Of a stretch of DNA of 64,000 nucleotides, positions 22,064-35,471 are shown piece by piece. Every line of letters begins with the position of its first letter. Positions within the stretch are counted from its first letter, which is position 1. The notes beneath the pieces are model-generated. The model was not told the DNA's origin, did no database searches, and saw only the letters and a program-made list of their open reading frames with translations. The translations under genes were made by a program, and so were the position numbers. Origin of the DNA: Cornus controversa (Eukaryota; Streptophyta; Magnoliopsida; Cornales; Cornaceae); assembly GCA_026545225.1 (NCBI GenBank), contig CM048845.1:35201001-35265000 (forward strand), given 5' to 3'.

Positions 22064-22494
22064 TGTTCGACGTGCAAAACGAGATAAAATAATATGGAAT
22101 AATGTCGTTGTTGTTTTACACCTCGACAAAAAAAGAATTTATAAAACCCTACAAATACTCTACTAAAATTAGTAAAGTGGTGAGTAGGGGTCGAACCCAC
22201 AGAGACTGCATTGGTTGTGTTGTTAAGTTATCAAGATCTTGTCTAATTTAATTGAAAGAGAATTTGTTTTATTTTTAAATTAAGTTGCTGAAATTAAATA
22301 ACATAAATAAATGATGGATACTGGAGATAGAAGGTCCTGGGAATTGACTTCACCACTAACCTTCTAACAATGAAAGTTGTACTAATTTGGGACGTTTAAT
22401 CTATGCATTCAGAAAAGAATGGCTACAAGCCAAATTCAGTTCTATCAAGAGGATTCATTCAACATATAATTAAGCATAACTTGTCTTCGCTAAG
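22064..22494 (-). repeat. Element E 3' LTR, distal fragment
   Basis: It matches 39062-39494 closely; its outer edge reads TGTTCGACG on the plus strand. It is cut at 22494 by element C, whose CTAAG duplication is 22490-22494 and 35467-35471. The 39-kb LTR gives the uninterrupted empty-site sequence. Confidence 0.95.
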
Positions 22495-23914
22495 TGATGT
22501 GGTCGGAACTAAATTATATTGTAAGCTTAATTTTGCCCTTTTTATCAAAATATAATTTAACCACTCGCAAGAGCACGAATCTTTGTAGATAAGGTTCTAT
22601 ATAGAGGGTATCGATCCCACGAGGACTAGTCGTTAATTGTCATAAAGAAAGATTAATTCTACTTTAATTCTAAAAACAGGTTTTTGGTTTTGTGTTTAAA
22701 ACTATTGCGTAAATGAAATGACGATAAAATTAAAGAGTAAAGTTGGGAGAGAGAACTAGGGTTGGTTTCCACCACTAGCCATTCACATGTTCATAAGTGT
22801 AGCAAGCATGGGATTCATTAATTAAATGCCTAACAATGTCATTAGGCTTGTGACCTCAATGACATATCAAAAGATCAATGTGTGTGCTAACCTATCATAA
22901 TCCATCTTCAACAAGCATAGCTCTTCAACCTAACTAACTACCTAATTACTCTACTCTCTACGTAAACACTACATGCATCCAAACTACCTTGTCTTGGCAT
23001 GGTCTATACAAACTAGCATCACACATTCATTTAAACACCATTATCTAGCCATCATTTGCACTTCTTGTGGAATATGCAAATGTTGTGCATTCAAGTGACA
23101 AAACCTACTCTAAGACAAGAATAAATTCCATATCAAATGAATATATATAAGAAATGTATTTGTGTACATAATCACTAGGCTAAATAATCAACATTTAATT
23201 ACAAATCCCTAAGAGCTACAAAGATGAACAAGTTTACATGGCTAGGGGTTGAAACCAACACCCTAGTAGAAGAGTTAGTTGCTCATGGTTGCCTTGCACC
23301 CTTCCATTGATGAAGAGAATGAAGCTTCTTGGTCTGGTTCAGCTTTTCTCTTCCTCTCCCGAAGGTCTCTCTTTTAGTCTTCTGATGTGTATGTTGAGAG
23401 CTATGAGATATGTGGCTTTTGGTGCTTTTTGTATGCTTTTTGGCTCCTTTGGGCCCACCATATATATATATATATATCATTATATATATCTCTTGTATCA
23501 AGAAGGCCCCCAAAAGTCTTGTTCAAGTCAGACAATCCCCCTAAGTCGTGCAAAAAGGGGGATTTTGTTGCAAGTGGGAGAGCTGGTGAGCAAGTGGCCA
23601 AGTGGGCTCTGCAACATTTCGATTGATCGAAATTGCCTTTCGATTGATCGAGATTTCGATCAATCGAAATGAGATTTCGATCAATCGAAATCTCGATTGA
23701 TCGAAATCCACATCTCGATTGATCGAGATGCCTTGGCAACATTTTCTGATTTCATCTCTTGACTGCAGAAAGCTTCCAACTTTGCTCCATTTACTCCAAT
23801 ACCTGCAAAACATCAAAAACACAAAAATACCGTAAACATATCTCGGTAAACGCAAAAACGGAACTAACATATGCAATAAAGAGGGTTCAAATGCATAGAA
23901 TTGAACACTTATCA
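22495..23914 (-). repeat. Element C 3' LTR, 1420 bp
   Basis: It runs from TGATGTGG (plus-strand left edge) to CTTATCA, the reverse complement of TGATAAG...CCACATCA. It contains the TCGATTGATCGA array (about 23617-23728) and the AT-repeat TATA region (about 23459-23490). It differs from the other C LTR by few bases and in AT-repeat length. Confidence 0.97.
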
Positions 23915-23927
23915 CACCCCCAAACTT
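23915..23927 (-). other. Element C 3' polypurine tract
   Basis: The plus strand shows CACCCCCAAACTT, directly internal to the LTR; minus-strand reading is AAGTTTGGGGGTG. Confidence 0.9.
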
Positions 23928-25725
23928 ACATATTGCTAGTCCCTTAGCAATACAATATTACAAAAATGAAGTCAACTATCTTATACAAAAGTTTAATCAT
24001 GCTCAGTCATCAACTAGATAAAGGGCGCTCATCCATTCATTTCACAATTGGCAAATGCAACAAGTATTACAGAACTATGTGGTCATTAGCAAAAATGGAC
24101 TTTCACAAGCTATAAATGAACGACAGTCCCCACATACTGGCCAGCCCGAACACTATAACAATTCCAACCCCAAAATCCTCTTTGAAAAGTGAACATGCAT
24201 TCTAACGCGTGGCTTTTGTCATATTTGGAGAAGAAAACGAACAAATCTGTTTTTAAGAGAAAAACTCATTGAAAATGCTCAACACGACTGTTTCATTATC
24301 ACAAAACATTCATGATTGCTCATGTGCGGATGACCGTGCAATGCTTAGCTCTTTTTGCTTTCTTGCAAGCCCATGTAGCGGCATTGGGCCAATGACTCCC
24401 AAACCAATTGGTTTTAGGGCATTAGGTGAAGAAGCACCCCTCGGACTAAATAACCGAGCTTACAAGGCGATGAGCGTAAGTAAGCCACCCGCTTATTACT
24501 GCTCAACCTTACACACTTTTACACAAATATTTCCTGCTTTGAGGCATAGAAATCCGGTTTATTTAGTGAGAAGGCTTATTGCATATTTTTCTCTTTTTTT
24601 TTTTTTTTTTCTTTAACAACAACCGGAAGAACTTATTCTTTAAGTTGTTCTGATAAAAACTGAAATTTTCAAAACTTCTCCCTCAGACTTATACCCCACA
24701 ATTTAAACTGCATGTGTGCGAATTTGTGCGGTTAAGGACAAATTTAGGGCGAGAACTGTACGTGCTCGAATTTGGACAATAATGTAGACCGTTCTAGCCT
24801 ACTATAAAGCTTGCAAAAGTGCGGGTATTTACAATGTTAAAGTTCTTAACTACCTGCTGCATTTACCTCGGACATTTATTCGAATGATCTTCCTTTAAAA
24901 AGCAAGACATCATAGCAAGCATGCAAAAATATCAAAGAAAAAAAAAAAAAACTGCTCTACAATGACACTCAATATAATGACTGAACATTGCATGCATATG
25001 CAAGTGGTATAGCATACCGCACCCCCAAACTTATATGCAACATTGTCCTCAATGTTTGGACAAGAAGAACAAGGAAAGAAGTTACCGGGATGGCCGAAGG
25101 CGAGAAAAATGGTATTCCACTGCGGCGGTCATCCTGTAAATAAGAAAAACCTGCACAGAATACCAACTGGATACCACGAGCATTAAAAGGAACAAAAAGT
25201 AGATAAATAGAACAAAATGAAATAATTACGCACAAACAGACAATGCCAATATCACTGTATATCTAATGGTCTGAACTGGTGTTTCCCAATTGTCTAAGAG
25301 GTCTATGCGACAAGATATTGACTATCCAGGCGCGCTAACGTATAGCACGCAAAGGGGCTGCCTTTGTTTATTACCGCCATACTGTGTTGAAGCAATCTCA
25401 ACAGTATTGGGAATTAAAACCAGGCGGTAATAAACGGAAATCATCAACTGAATCGCATATAACAATTAGATAAGTGGTACTACATACATAGTCAAAGTAT
25501 AGAGAACAGATAAATTGACGGAAAGCAAAAAGAAAAGAAAGTAAAGATAACACATGTCATAAAAGAAAATATAAATGTATTCCATACAGATGAAAATGCG
25601 TTTCAGTACAAAGTGTACATGTAGGTGGAATACGCAAAAAGAAACTAAACATGGCCAACATGGCCTATCAAAAATAAAGAAAGAAAAATACAGAAAGTAA
25701 AGCATAAAAGGTGAATAAAGTGCAG
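23928..25725 (-). other. Element C 3' non-coding region
   Basis: Same order as in A: hairpin (24398-24419, with the palindrome AAACCAATTGGTTT), poly-T on plus (about 24593-24611), internal polypurine tract (25020-25032) and the three-stem fold (25304-25459; stem 1 arms 25366-25378 and 25423-25435). No credible ORF. Confidence 0.75.
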
Positions 25726-26949
25726 CTACTCGAGGGCGGGTGGTGGTGATGGTGGCTCGGTGGGAGCAGAAGTGGAGGTGGAGGCTCGACCTGCGAACAG
25801 GAACTGCAGATCCTGCCGGAAGGCTCGGAACTCATCTAAGATCGCTCTCTGGCCCTGCACTAGAGAAGAAATGTCCGTCCGAATACCTGCCAGCTGACTC
25901 TGCGTCACCTGGACGTGCTCGTCAAAACCCTGCTGGAGCCGCTCTACGTCAGCCGCCAGGCAGGAATAGCCCGTCGCTAAGATATCATGCCGCTCTGCAG
26001 CGACATCCATCTCCTCCTCCTCCATCTCCTCGTCCTCTGACTCAGCCCCTGCTGGCTCTCCCTCATCCGTCTCCACCGGGGCATCCATATCTACATCGTC
26101 TGGTGGATCACCCTGATGGTCCTGTCACTCTAAGTGTCGCCTCACCCGATCCCACTAAGTAGATGTGAAGCGGGTGGGCGGTGCCAACTGAATGTCAGTC
26201 CGACTGACCGGTATACTGGCACTGCTGAGAAAAGCAGCGATCAGGAATGGAAAGGGAAGCCGCCAACTCGCTGCTCTCCTCTTCCTCTTGTTGACGAGGC
26301 CATCCCAAACTTTGTGCATCTACCCCCAGATAAGCGATGGGACAGAAAACCAAGCGCCCGTATGGAAAGCATAGAGGCAACGGAGGAGGTCACCCCTGCG
26401 CTCGGCCACGTGCTGCAACGGACACGCGTTCTTGAGGAGAACGGTGTCCAGGAACCAATATCTGCTCGGGTACATTGACTTGGACGTGCAGTTGTGGTTG
26501 GGCATGGTAAACGCCCCACCACACATGTCCATCACTATCGAGAAGAGCGTGGTATCTGTTGGGAGCGCGGCACTATAGAGTGGCTGACCGTCCGGGCCAA
26601 CCATGTCCGGCGGCTGCTGGTGAGGAATGCCGAGCATATGAGCAATCCGGCTCGGCGTAATCGTGATCGTGACAGTGGCCACGGTAGTCTCAAGTGTATC
26701 TGGCGCTGTGCAGGAGTAGGTCATATGCTCGTAAAAGACCTGCACTAGGCGCTCGTGTGCTACGTCGGTGGGAGGCACACATAGCCGGTCAAGGCGACGC
26801 CTCCTGAGCTCGGCAACCGTCCACTCGGTGTCGGGACGCCTCTCGAACTCCGCTAAGTCGAAAACCTGCTCCGGGTGGAACTTCCGGGACAGGAAGGCTC
26901 GCCCGGGCACGTCACGAACAGCACCGGCGGCGTTTTTCACTCTCGCCAT
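25726..26949 (-). pseudogene. Element C env-like ORF, three nonsense codons
   Basis: Homologue of the intact ORF of A (8379-9596), near-identical and starting at the same ATG (26949). TAG at 26322-26320 and TAG at 26157-26155 stand where A has CAG, and TGA at 26127-26125 where A has CGA. One extra Ser-Pro pair lengthens the C-terminal Pro-rich tail. The domain, acidic run and coiled coil are otherwise kept. Inactive. Confidence 0.9.
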
Positions 26950-26963
26950 CGCCTCGGAACAGT

Positions 26964-27351
26964 CTGCACTGGATTCCAAAAGGTACGTAAATAAAAGATG
27001 AATAAGAAGAAAGTTAAACTACTACTAGACTAAAAGAATAAAAATAAAAATGTAGTCCTAGTCCAAGGTACTGACAAAAATGCAAAAAAAATTGCACTCG
27101 AAGAGGCAATGTGAACGGGTGTAGCCGAAACGAAGGTATCGCGGTTACACACCGTACATTAAGCGTTTGAAATGAAGAAAATGCCAAATCCCACTCCTGC
27201 TTGAATTCCTACCCCCCGAAACCCACAAAAACTCGATTCAGACATCGCAATCGCAACCATCCACCCCAACATGATCTAACTATGTTTTTTCCGCTGTAAA
27301 ACTATCAAAAATGGCGAGAGAATAAACAAAAAGTAGCCATGCATCAGTTAC
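26964..27351 (-). other. Predicted 5'UTR intron of element C env-like transcript
   Basis: Minus-strand donor GAG|GTAACT at 27351 and acceptor TGCAG ending at 26964, 388 nt, in the same place as in A. The donor has G-to-C at position +5, which may weaken it. Confidence 0.6.
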
Positions 27352-27550
27352 CTCGTGAGGAAGAAGATGAACGGCTCAACCGAAGAAAACTCCACGCGCA
27401 GCCGCGAAGAGAAGATCGCGCAGATGCTAGCGGCGGATCGAACTGCGTCGGATGGCGGCGGATGATCGGGAATGCTTGGAGAAGGCTTGGATCGCACGGA
27501 GGAAGAGAAGAAGTCAGATGGTCTTTTAAAATGGGAGGGAAGCCCAACGG

Positions 27551-28119
27551 TTTAAATAGATTTTCGACTCACGTGCAGGCTCCGCGTGCATTTCGATCAA
27601 TCGAAATTTCGATTGATCGAAATCTTGCTTCGATCAATCGAAACTAACTTCGATGGATCGAGATTGTCTCTTCGATCAATCGAACATTCCTTCCCTGAAT
27701 CACATTTTTACTTCGATCAATCGAACATTTAATTGATGCAATCGAACTTTTATTTCGATCAATCGAAATCCCATTTCGATCAATCGAAAGTTTCGATCGA
27801 TCGAAGACCTATCGAAGTGCAATCGAAGAATACCACCTCTCGGGACTTTGGACTTGGCAAATCTCTGCAATTTTTCGATCAATCGAAACCAAAATTTCGA
27901 TCAATCGAAATTTTCGATTGATCGAAATCTTGGTTTCGATCAATCGAAATGCTCAAAAACAGTCAATTTAAAATATGCTTCAGGGACTTGGATATTGGGG
28001 AATTAGATACTACATTGCTTAGATACAAACCTACTTTGGATTAAAGGGACACCATGGAAGCTTGATAGCTACCATGGCTTCGCCACCTTACACGTCTATG
28101 GCGCGACGTCCGGATCGGC
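27551..28119 (-). promoter_or_regulatory. Element C internal promoter region
   Basis: The mirror of 7187-7777: TATTTAAA (27558-27551), CACGTG (27570-27575), about 14 TCGATCAATCGA-type motifs (27592-27952) and the AAAGTCCCGAGAGGTG block (about 27814-27853). Promoter role inferred. Confidence 0.6.
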
Positions 28120-31100
28120 TCACGAGTCAAAATACACGGGATCCGTCAAAGTGACGATATCCACGTATTCGGTGGTGACTTGGTCATCCACGCACACTTT
28201 TAAGCGCTGCCCGTTTACTTTGAATATCGAACCATCTTTCAAGTCCTTCAATTCCACCGCTCCGTGGGGAGCGACGGAATTAACCAAAAATGGACCATCC
28301 CAAAGGGAGCGAAGTTTTCCGGGAAACAAATGGAGGCGTGAGTTGTACAACCAAACTTTTTGGCCCGGCGAAAATGTTTTGACTCGAATATTACGATCAT
28401 GAAAGGCTTTGGACCTTGCCTTATAGATTTTTGCATTCTCATAAGCGTCATGTCACAATTCTTCCAATTCATTTAATTGAAGCTTTCGATTAGAACCGGC
28501 CTTTTTCATGTCAAAATTGAAGGTCTTGGTGGCCCACATAGCTTTATGCTCCAATTCAACCGGAAGATGGCACGCCTTGCCATAAACTAACTGATAAGGT
28601 GACATTCCAATGGGAGTTTTATATGCGGTTCGGTATGCCCATAATGCGTCGTTTAGTCACAATGACCAATCCTTCCGGTCAGGCCGAACAGTTTTCTGAA
28701 GAATGTTCTTAATCTCCCTATTGGATACTTCTACTTGGCCACTAGTTTGAGGATGGTAGGGGGTGGCTACTTTGTGTGTGACGGAGTATTTGAGAAGCAA
28801 GGTTCGAAGGAACCGGTTACAGAAATGCTTACCTCCGTCACTGATGATGGCCCGAGGCGTACCAAACCGGCTAAAAATGTTAGCTTGTATGAATTTAACC
28901 ACGACTGCGTGATCGTTGGTTTTGGTAGCAACGGCCTCTATCCACTTAGATACGTAGTCCACCGCCACAAGTATGTACTCATGACCAGTAGAGGGTGGAA
29001 ATGGTCCCATGAAGTCAATGCCCCACACATCAAATATTTCAATGACAAGAATAGGGTTAAGAGGCATCATGTCCTTCCGAGACATCGCGCCGAGGCGCTG
29101 ACATCGCTCACAAGAGCGGCAGAATGAATATGCATCCCGATGAAGTGTCGGCCAGAAAAATCCGCATTGAAGAATTTTTGCTGCGGTTTTCTTAGCACTA
29201 AAGTGTCCCCCACAAGCGAGTGTATGACAAAATTTAAGAATGCTTTGGAATTCACTGTTGGGTACACACTTACGAATTATTTGATCGGGGTAGTATTTGA
29301 ACAATTGAGGATCGTCCCAATAATATGATCGTGATTGGGAGAGAAAACGATCCTTCTCTTGTTTGGTCCAAGAAGATGGTATTTTACCGGTTGCCAAATA
29401 ATTAACCACATCCGCATACCAAGGGATACTCTCTTGAGAGATGACAAAGAGTTGTTCATCCGGGAAGGATTCACAAACTGGAATGGAATTATGGAGGGAT
29501 TCAACAAGAATTCTAGAAAGGTGGTCAGCTACCACATTTTCAGTTCCCTTTTTGTCTCTAATCTCAAAATTGAACTCTTGCAACAAGAGTATCCATCGGA
29601 TCAACCTAGGCTTGGTGTCCTTTTTCGCCAAAAGATGCCGGAGGGCAGCATGGTCCGAATAGACAATGACCTTTGAACCTAATAAATAAGCTCAAAACTT
29701 GTCTAATGCAAATACTACCGCAAGCAATTCTTTTTCCGTTGTGATATAATTGATTTGAGCCTCGGAAAGGGTTTTACTTGCGTAGTAGATGACATGTGGC
29801 AGTTTGTCTACTCGTTGCCCTAAGACAGCACCCATGGCATAGTCGGATGCATCACACATAATCTCAAATGGGAGAGCCCAATTTGGAGGGATTAGAATTG
29901 GAGCGGTTGTAAGCATGGTGCGGAGTTTTTCAAAAGCGACAAGGCACGTTTCATCAAAGGTAAAGCAAGACTCTTTTTCAAGAAGGCGACACAAAGGCCG
30001 AGAGATCTTGCTAAAGTCTTTGATGAAACGGCGATAAAAGCCCGCATGCCCAAGGAATGAACGAATCTCTCTCACCGTTGATGGTGGAGGAAGTTTAGAA
30101 ATGAGTTCAACCTTGGCTTTATCAACCTCTATTCCTCGCTTAGACACAATGTGCCCTAGGACAATACCCTCTTGAACCATAAAGTGACTCTTTTCCCAAC
30201 TAAGAATTAGGTTGGTTTCTTGACATCGTTTGAGAACACAAGTTAGATTTTGGAGGCATGATTCATATGAAGGCCCAAAAACGGAAAAATCATCCATGAA
30301 CACTTCTAAGAATTTTTCCACCATGTTCGAGAAGATAGACATCATACACCATTGAAAAGTTGCCGGTGCATTGCACAACCCAAAGGGCATGCGTCTATAA
30401 GCAAATGTGCCGAAGGGACATGTAAAGGTGGTTTTCTCTTGGTCCCTCGGGTCTATAGCAACCTGATTATAGCCGGAATATCCATCCAAAAAGCAATAAA
30501 AGCTTTGCCCGGCCAATCTCTCCAATATTTGATCAATGAATGGGAGGGGGAAGTGATCTTTCCGAGTGGCTGAATTTAATTTCCTATAATCAATGCACAC
30601 TCTCCATCCTGTGGTGGTGCGTTGGGGAACTAATTCACCCTTATCATTAGGTTGCACCGTAATACCAGACTTCTTTGGAACCACTTGAGTGGGACTAACC
30701 CACTTGCTATCAGAGATGGGGTATATGATCCCCGCATCTAGTAACTTCACCACCTCCTTCATTACAACGTCCTTCATGTTTGGATTCAATCGACGTTGTG
30801 CCTCCCTTGAGGTCTTTGCATCCTCTTCCAAGTGTATGCGATGCATACAAACAGAAGGGTCTATTCCCTTAAGATCTACCACACTCCATCCTATTGCTTC
30901 TTTGTGCTCTTTGAGCACCTTTATGAGTTCCAATTCTTGATCATTTGTGAGATTGGAAGCAATAATGACTGGAAGGGTCTCATTTGTGCCCAAGAAAACA
31001 TACTTGAGTGTAGCTGGAAGAGGCTTGAGCTCAAGTTGTGGTGGGAAAATTAAAGAAGGAGTTTGGGGAGTTTTGGACAAAGGGGGCAAGGGTTCTCTCG

Positions 31101-31965
31101 GAACTCTCCACTTAGGCAAATCCATGACAGTATTAACATCGAGCATGGAATTGACTTCACATATGGATTGCTCAATGTCAAAATCATCATAGTTAAAATG
31201 ATTTAGGCATGCCTCTAAAGGGTCCTTGGAAAGAATAGAAGGAAGTGCTTCTTGAACAAGGTCTTCCACAACATCGACACAAAAGCACTCACTCTCGTCG
31301 TCGGATGTGTGGTGGGAAGCATTGAAGATGTTCAAGCGGACTTTCATATTCCCAAAAGAGATGTCCATCACTCCAGTACGGCAATTAACGCAAGCGTTTG
31401 CCGTGGCCAAGAATGGACGACCTAGAATGATAGGAATATGATGATTCGGATTTTGGACCGGGTCCGTGTCAAGGACTATGAAGTCCACCGGAAAATAGAA
31501 TTTGTCCACTTGAATGATGACATCCTCAATGATGCCACGTGGTTGCTTCACCGAACGGTCGGCAAGTTGCAACACAACCGTGGTATGCTTGAGTTCCCCC
31601 AAACCTAGTTGTTGGTAAACTGAGAATGGAAGCAAATTGACACTAGCCCCTAGGTCAAGAAGTGCTTTTTCAAAAGATTGATTTCCGATGGTGCACGAAA
31701 TGGTCGGAGCACCCGGATCTTTGAATTTAGGAGGGGCTTGGTGTTGGAAAATGGAGCTTATGTGCTCAGTTAAGAGGACTTTCTTAGGAACATTATTCCT
31801 AGATTTGCACTTTTGAGTGCATAAGTCCTTCAAGAATTTCGCATAAGAGGAAATTTGTCGAATAGCATCAAGGAGAGGGAGATTGATCTTTACTTGTTTG
31901 AAGATCTCCATCATGTCTTGGATTTTCTCTCCTTGCTTCCCGAAATGAGAAGGTTCCTTCAATCG
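28120..31965 (-). pseudogene. pol: Element C pol
   Basis: In frame with gag through an intact CGA codon (31965-31963), which is the codon that became TGA in A. Protease (LDLGAS), RT (FMDDF), RNase H (CDAS) and integrase ([15 protein letters not shown]35E spacing) are all recognisable. Three TGA codons stand where A has CGA: 29694-29692 (RNase H), 28659-28657 and 28455-28453 (integrase C-terminal part). The end aligns with A at the DPVYFDS terminus. RT is intact, but RNase H and integrase are cut off. Confidence 0.94.
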
Positions 31966-33753
31966 TTGAGGAAAAGGAACCGGAGGTTCATAAGAGGTGT
32001 CAAGATTTGGAATCGATGATGATACAACTTCACTTGCCTTTCCTTTTGGATTTGAAGGGGTATTTTGCAAATTTGGATTTAACGGAAACAATTTTGGATT
32101 TAATTGGGATTCTTTTGGATTTTTAGGTTGCTCTTGAAATTCCTTTCTCTCTTCCTCCCCTACCTTGGAGTTAATGATTTTACCACTCCTCAAGGTTGTG
32201 ATTGATTGAACTTGCTCTGGAGGAGCATTACAAGTTGAAGATGATGGATCTTCAATCATATGCACACCCTTGGGATTCGCCACCGGTTGACTCGGCAACT
32301 TACCTTCCTCCCTTCTATTTAAGGCATTAGCTAGTTGCCCGATTTGAGCTTCTAACCTAGCCATAGATTGAGCATTGGCCTCAAGCTTAGAGATTGATTG
32401 AGAGTGAGTTTGCAATAAGCGGGTGTTGGCCTCAAGATTGCTTATCACTCGCTCTTCAAAGCTTTGGCTTCTCGGAGGAGGTGGTGGTTGTTGGTAATTA
32501 GATCTTTGATTGTAAGGTTGAGGGTTTGGCCTATAATGAGGCTGTTGAGATTGGGAATTAAAAGAATTTTTCCCTTGGAAAGAGGGACTTGATTCTTGAT
32601 TCTTCCATGAAAAAGTCGGATGATTCTTGTAACCAGGATTGTACGTGTTCGAATATGGATCATTCATTTGTTTAGCGTACAAGGCATTCGCTTGCTCTTG
32701 AGCATAATCGGGAGATTGCCCGGCAATAGGACAATCTCGCACAAAATGCGAAGTGCTATAGCAAAACGAACACCCCTCCTGATTTTGGACAGATTGGTTA
32801 GGAATAGGCAGCCCATTTTTCATGATTAAATCCATTTTTCGGGACAAGGCTTCTACTTGCATGGCTACCTCATCTACCCGTGAAATCTCATGCACTCCTC
32901 TACAAGGTTGGGTGGCCTTCCCTTTCCTAGTGGAGGAGCGTTGAGCTGAATTGTTGCTTAGGGTTTGAAAAAGTTTCCATGCCTCATCGGGGCTTTTCAA
33001 AAGGTACCCACCCCCACACGCGGAGTCTATCATTTGTCTATGTTGCTCACTCACCCCATCATAAAAACTTTGCACTAGCTGCCATTTTGGGACAGCATGA
33101 TGCGGACAAGATTTTAAGAGATCTTTTAACCTCTCCCACGTCTCATGGAATTGTTCTTGGTCAATTTGGGTGAATCCGGTGATTGCTCGCCGAATATCAC
33201 TTGTCTTACCCATTGGGAAGTATTTTTTTAAGAACTCTATTTGCATTTCCGCCTAAGAATGGATTGAGTTGGGTTCTAGGGAATTGAACCAACTTCTAGC
33301 CTTATCTTTTAGGAAAAATGGAAACATACGTAGCTTTAGATCATCCTCCGTAAAGTGTGGTACACGAATGGTGGAACACACGGAAAAGAAGTAATCTAAG
33401 TGCCGGTATGGATCCTCATTAGGAAGACCGTGAAAGCTGTTAAGAAGGTTGAGGGTGGAGGACTTTATTTCAAATTGATTTGCCGCTACATCCGGAAATT
33501 GAATACACGAAGGTACTTCAAATGTAGTCGGAAGGTAAAAGTCCATAAGCAACTCTCCTTGAGGAGGTGGTGGTGGAGGTGGTTGTTCATGATTAAAAGG
33601 AGGTAGACCGGGAGGTTGTCTCTCATTTGGTTCCATGTTTTCAATTCTAGGCAAAATAGGGTCCCTAGAGGTTCCTCTACGTTGTCTAAGTGTTCGTTCA
33701 AGTTCACTATTACAAGGAAGCAAAGGAAGTGACAATGACCGTCTACCTAGCAT
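31966..33753 (-). pseudogene. gag: Element C gag, one nonsense codon
   Basis: It starts MLGRRSLSLPLLPCN at 33753. The capsid domain is interrupted by TAG (33255-33253) where A has TGG, a change of G to A on the coding strand. Downstream are FYDGVSEQHRQM, the knuckle CSFCYSTSHFVRDC, a coiled coil and a linker running without a stop into pol. It shows that gag and pol are one reading frame in this family. Confidence 0.94.
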
Positions 33754-34015
33754 GCATTAACAATTGAACAGCACCTCTACACACAAAGTAACAATAATAT
33801 ATACAAAAGAATGTGAATGATTCAAACCACCAATTTTTGAAGTTATACTCACAAAGGGTTCCAATTTGAATTCTTCTAGATGCCCGCAATGTGGTATACC
33901 TAAAATCAAGAAGTTTGAGATATAAGAACAAGATATATACAAAAAGAATGAAAGAATTTCTAGCCTAAGAATTAAACCAGATTTAATCTTCCAATGGCGA
34001 CAATTAAACCGTAGT

Positions 34016-34032
34016 CCCCGGCAACGGCGCCA
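34016..34032 (-). other. Element C primer binding site, tRNA-Asp type
   Basis: The plus strand shows CCCCGGCAACGGCGCCA, i.e. TGGCGCCGTTGCCGGGG on the element strand, six bases from the LTR. Confidence 0.92.
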
Positions 34033-34038
34033 AAATTT

Positions 34039-35466
34039 TGATGTGGTCGGAACTAAATTATATTGTAAGCTTAATTTTGCCCTTTTTATCAAAATATAAT
34101 TTAACCACTCGCAAGAGCACGAATCTTTGTAGATAAGGTTCTATATAGAGGGTATCGATCCCACGAGGACTAGTCGTTAATTGTCATAAAGAAAGATTAA
34201 TTCTACTTTAATTCTAAAAACAGGTTTTTGGTTTTGTGTTTAAAACTATTGCGTAAATGAAATGACGATAAAATTAAAGAGTAAAGTTGGGAGAGAGAAC
34301 TAGGGTTGGTTTCCACCACTAGCCATTCACATGTTCATAAGTGTAGCAAGCATGGGATTCATTAATTAAATGCCTAACAATGTCATTAGGCTTGTGACCT
34401 CAATGACATATCAAAAGATCAATGTGTGTGCTAACCTATCATAATCCATCTTCAACAAGCATAGCTCTTCAACCTAACTAACTACCTAATTACTCTACTC
34501 TCTACGTAAACACTACATGCATCCAAACTACCTTGTCTTGGCATGGTCTATACAAACTAGCATCACACATTCATTTAAACACCATTATCTAGCCATCATT
34601 TGCACTTCTTGTGGAATATGCAAATGTTGTGCATTCAAGTGACAAAACCTACTCTAAGATAAGAATAAATTCCATATCAAATGAATATATATAAGAAATG
34701 TATTTGTGTACATAATCACTAGGCTAAATAATCAACATTTAATTACAAATCCCCAAGAGCTACAAAGATGAACAAGTTTACATGGCTAGGGGTTGAAACC
34801 AACACCCTAGTAGAAGAGTTAGTTGCTCATGGTTGCCTTGCACCCTTCCATTGATGAAGAGAATGAAGCTTCTTGGTCTGGTTCAGCTTTTCTCTTCCTC
34901 TCCCGAAGGTCTCTCTTTTAGTCTTCTAATGTGTATGTTGAGAGATATGAGATATGTGGCTTTCGGTGCTTTTTGTATGCTTTTTGGCTCCTTTGGGCCG
35001 ACCATATATATATATATATATATATATATCATTATATATATCTCTTGTATCAAGAAGGCCCCCAAAAGTCTTGTTCAAGTCAGACAATCCCCCTAAGTCG
35101 TGCCAAAAGGGGGATTTTGTTGCAAGTGGGAGAGCAGGTGAGCAAGTGGCCAAGTGGGCTCTGCAGCATTTCGATTGATCGAAATTGCCTTTCGATTGAT
35201 CGAGATTTCGATCAATCGAAATGAGATTTCGATCAATCGAAATCTCGATTGATCGAAATCCACATCTCGATTGATCGAGATGCCTTGGCAACATTTTCTG
35301 ATTTCATCTCTTGACTGCAGAAAGCTTCCAACTTTGCTCCATTTACTCCAATACCTGCAAAACATCAAAAACACAAAAATACCGTAAACATATCTTGGTA
35401 AACGCAAAAACGGAACTAACATATGCAATAAAGAGGGTTCAAATGCATAGAATTGAACACTTATCA
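34039..35466 (-). repeat. Element C 5' LTR, 1428 bp
   Basis: It pairs with 22495-23914. The AT-repeat TATA region is longer here (about 35005-35041). The motif array is at about 35169-35281. Its right edge CTTATCA is followed by the target duplication CTAAG (35467-35471). Confidence 0.97.
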
Positions 35467-35471
35467 CTAAG

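Larger units (their letters stand above)
22495..35466 (-). mobile_element. Element C: full-length Athila-type element, TSD CTAAG
   Basis: 12,972 bp, complete with both LTRs, primer site, gag-pol, internal promoter, env-like ORF, 3' region and polypurine tract, all on the minus strand. CTAAG is duplicated on both sides. It is a near-identical sister of A, so A and C form inverted repeats about 12.8 kb long. It carries four nonsense codons in gag-pol and three in the env-like ORF, all compatible with C-to-T changes, so it cannot make its own proteins. Confidence 0.97.
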
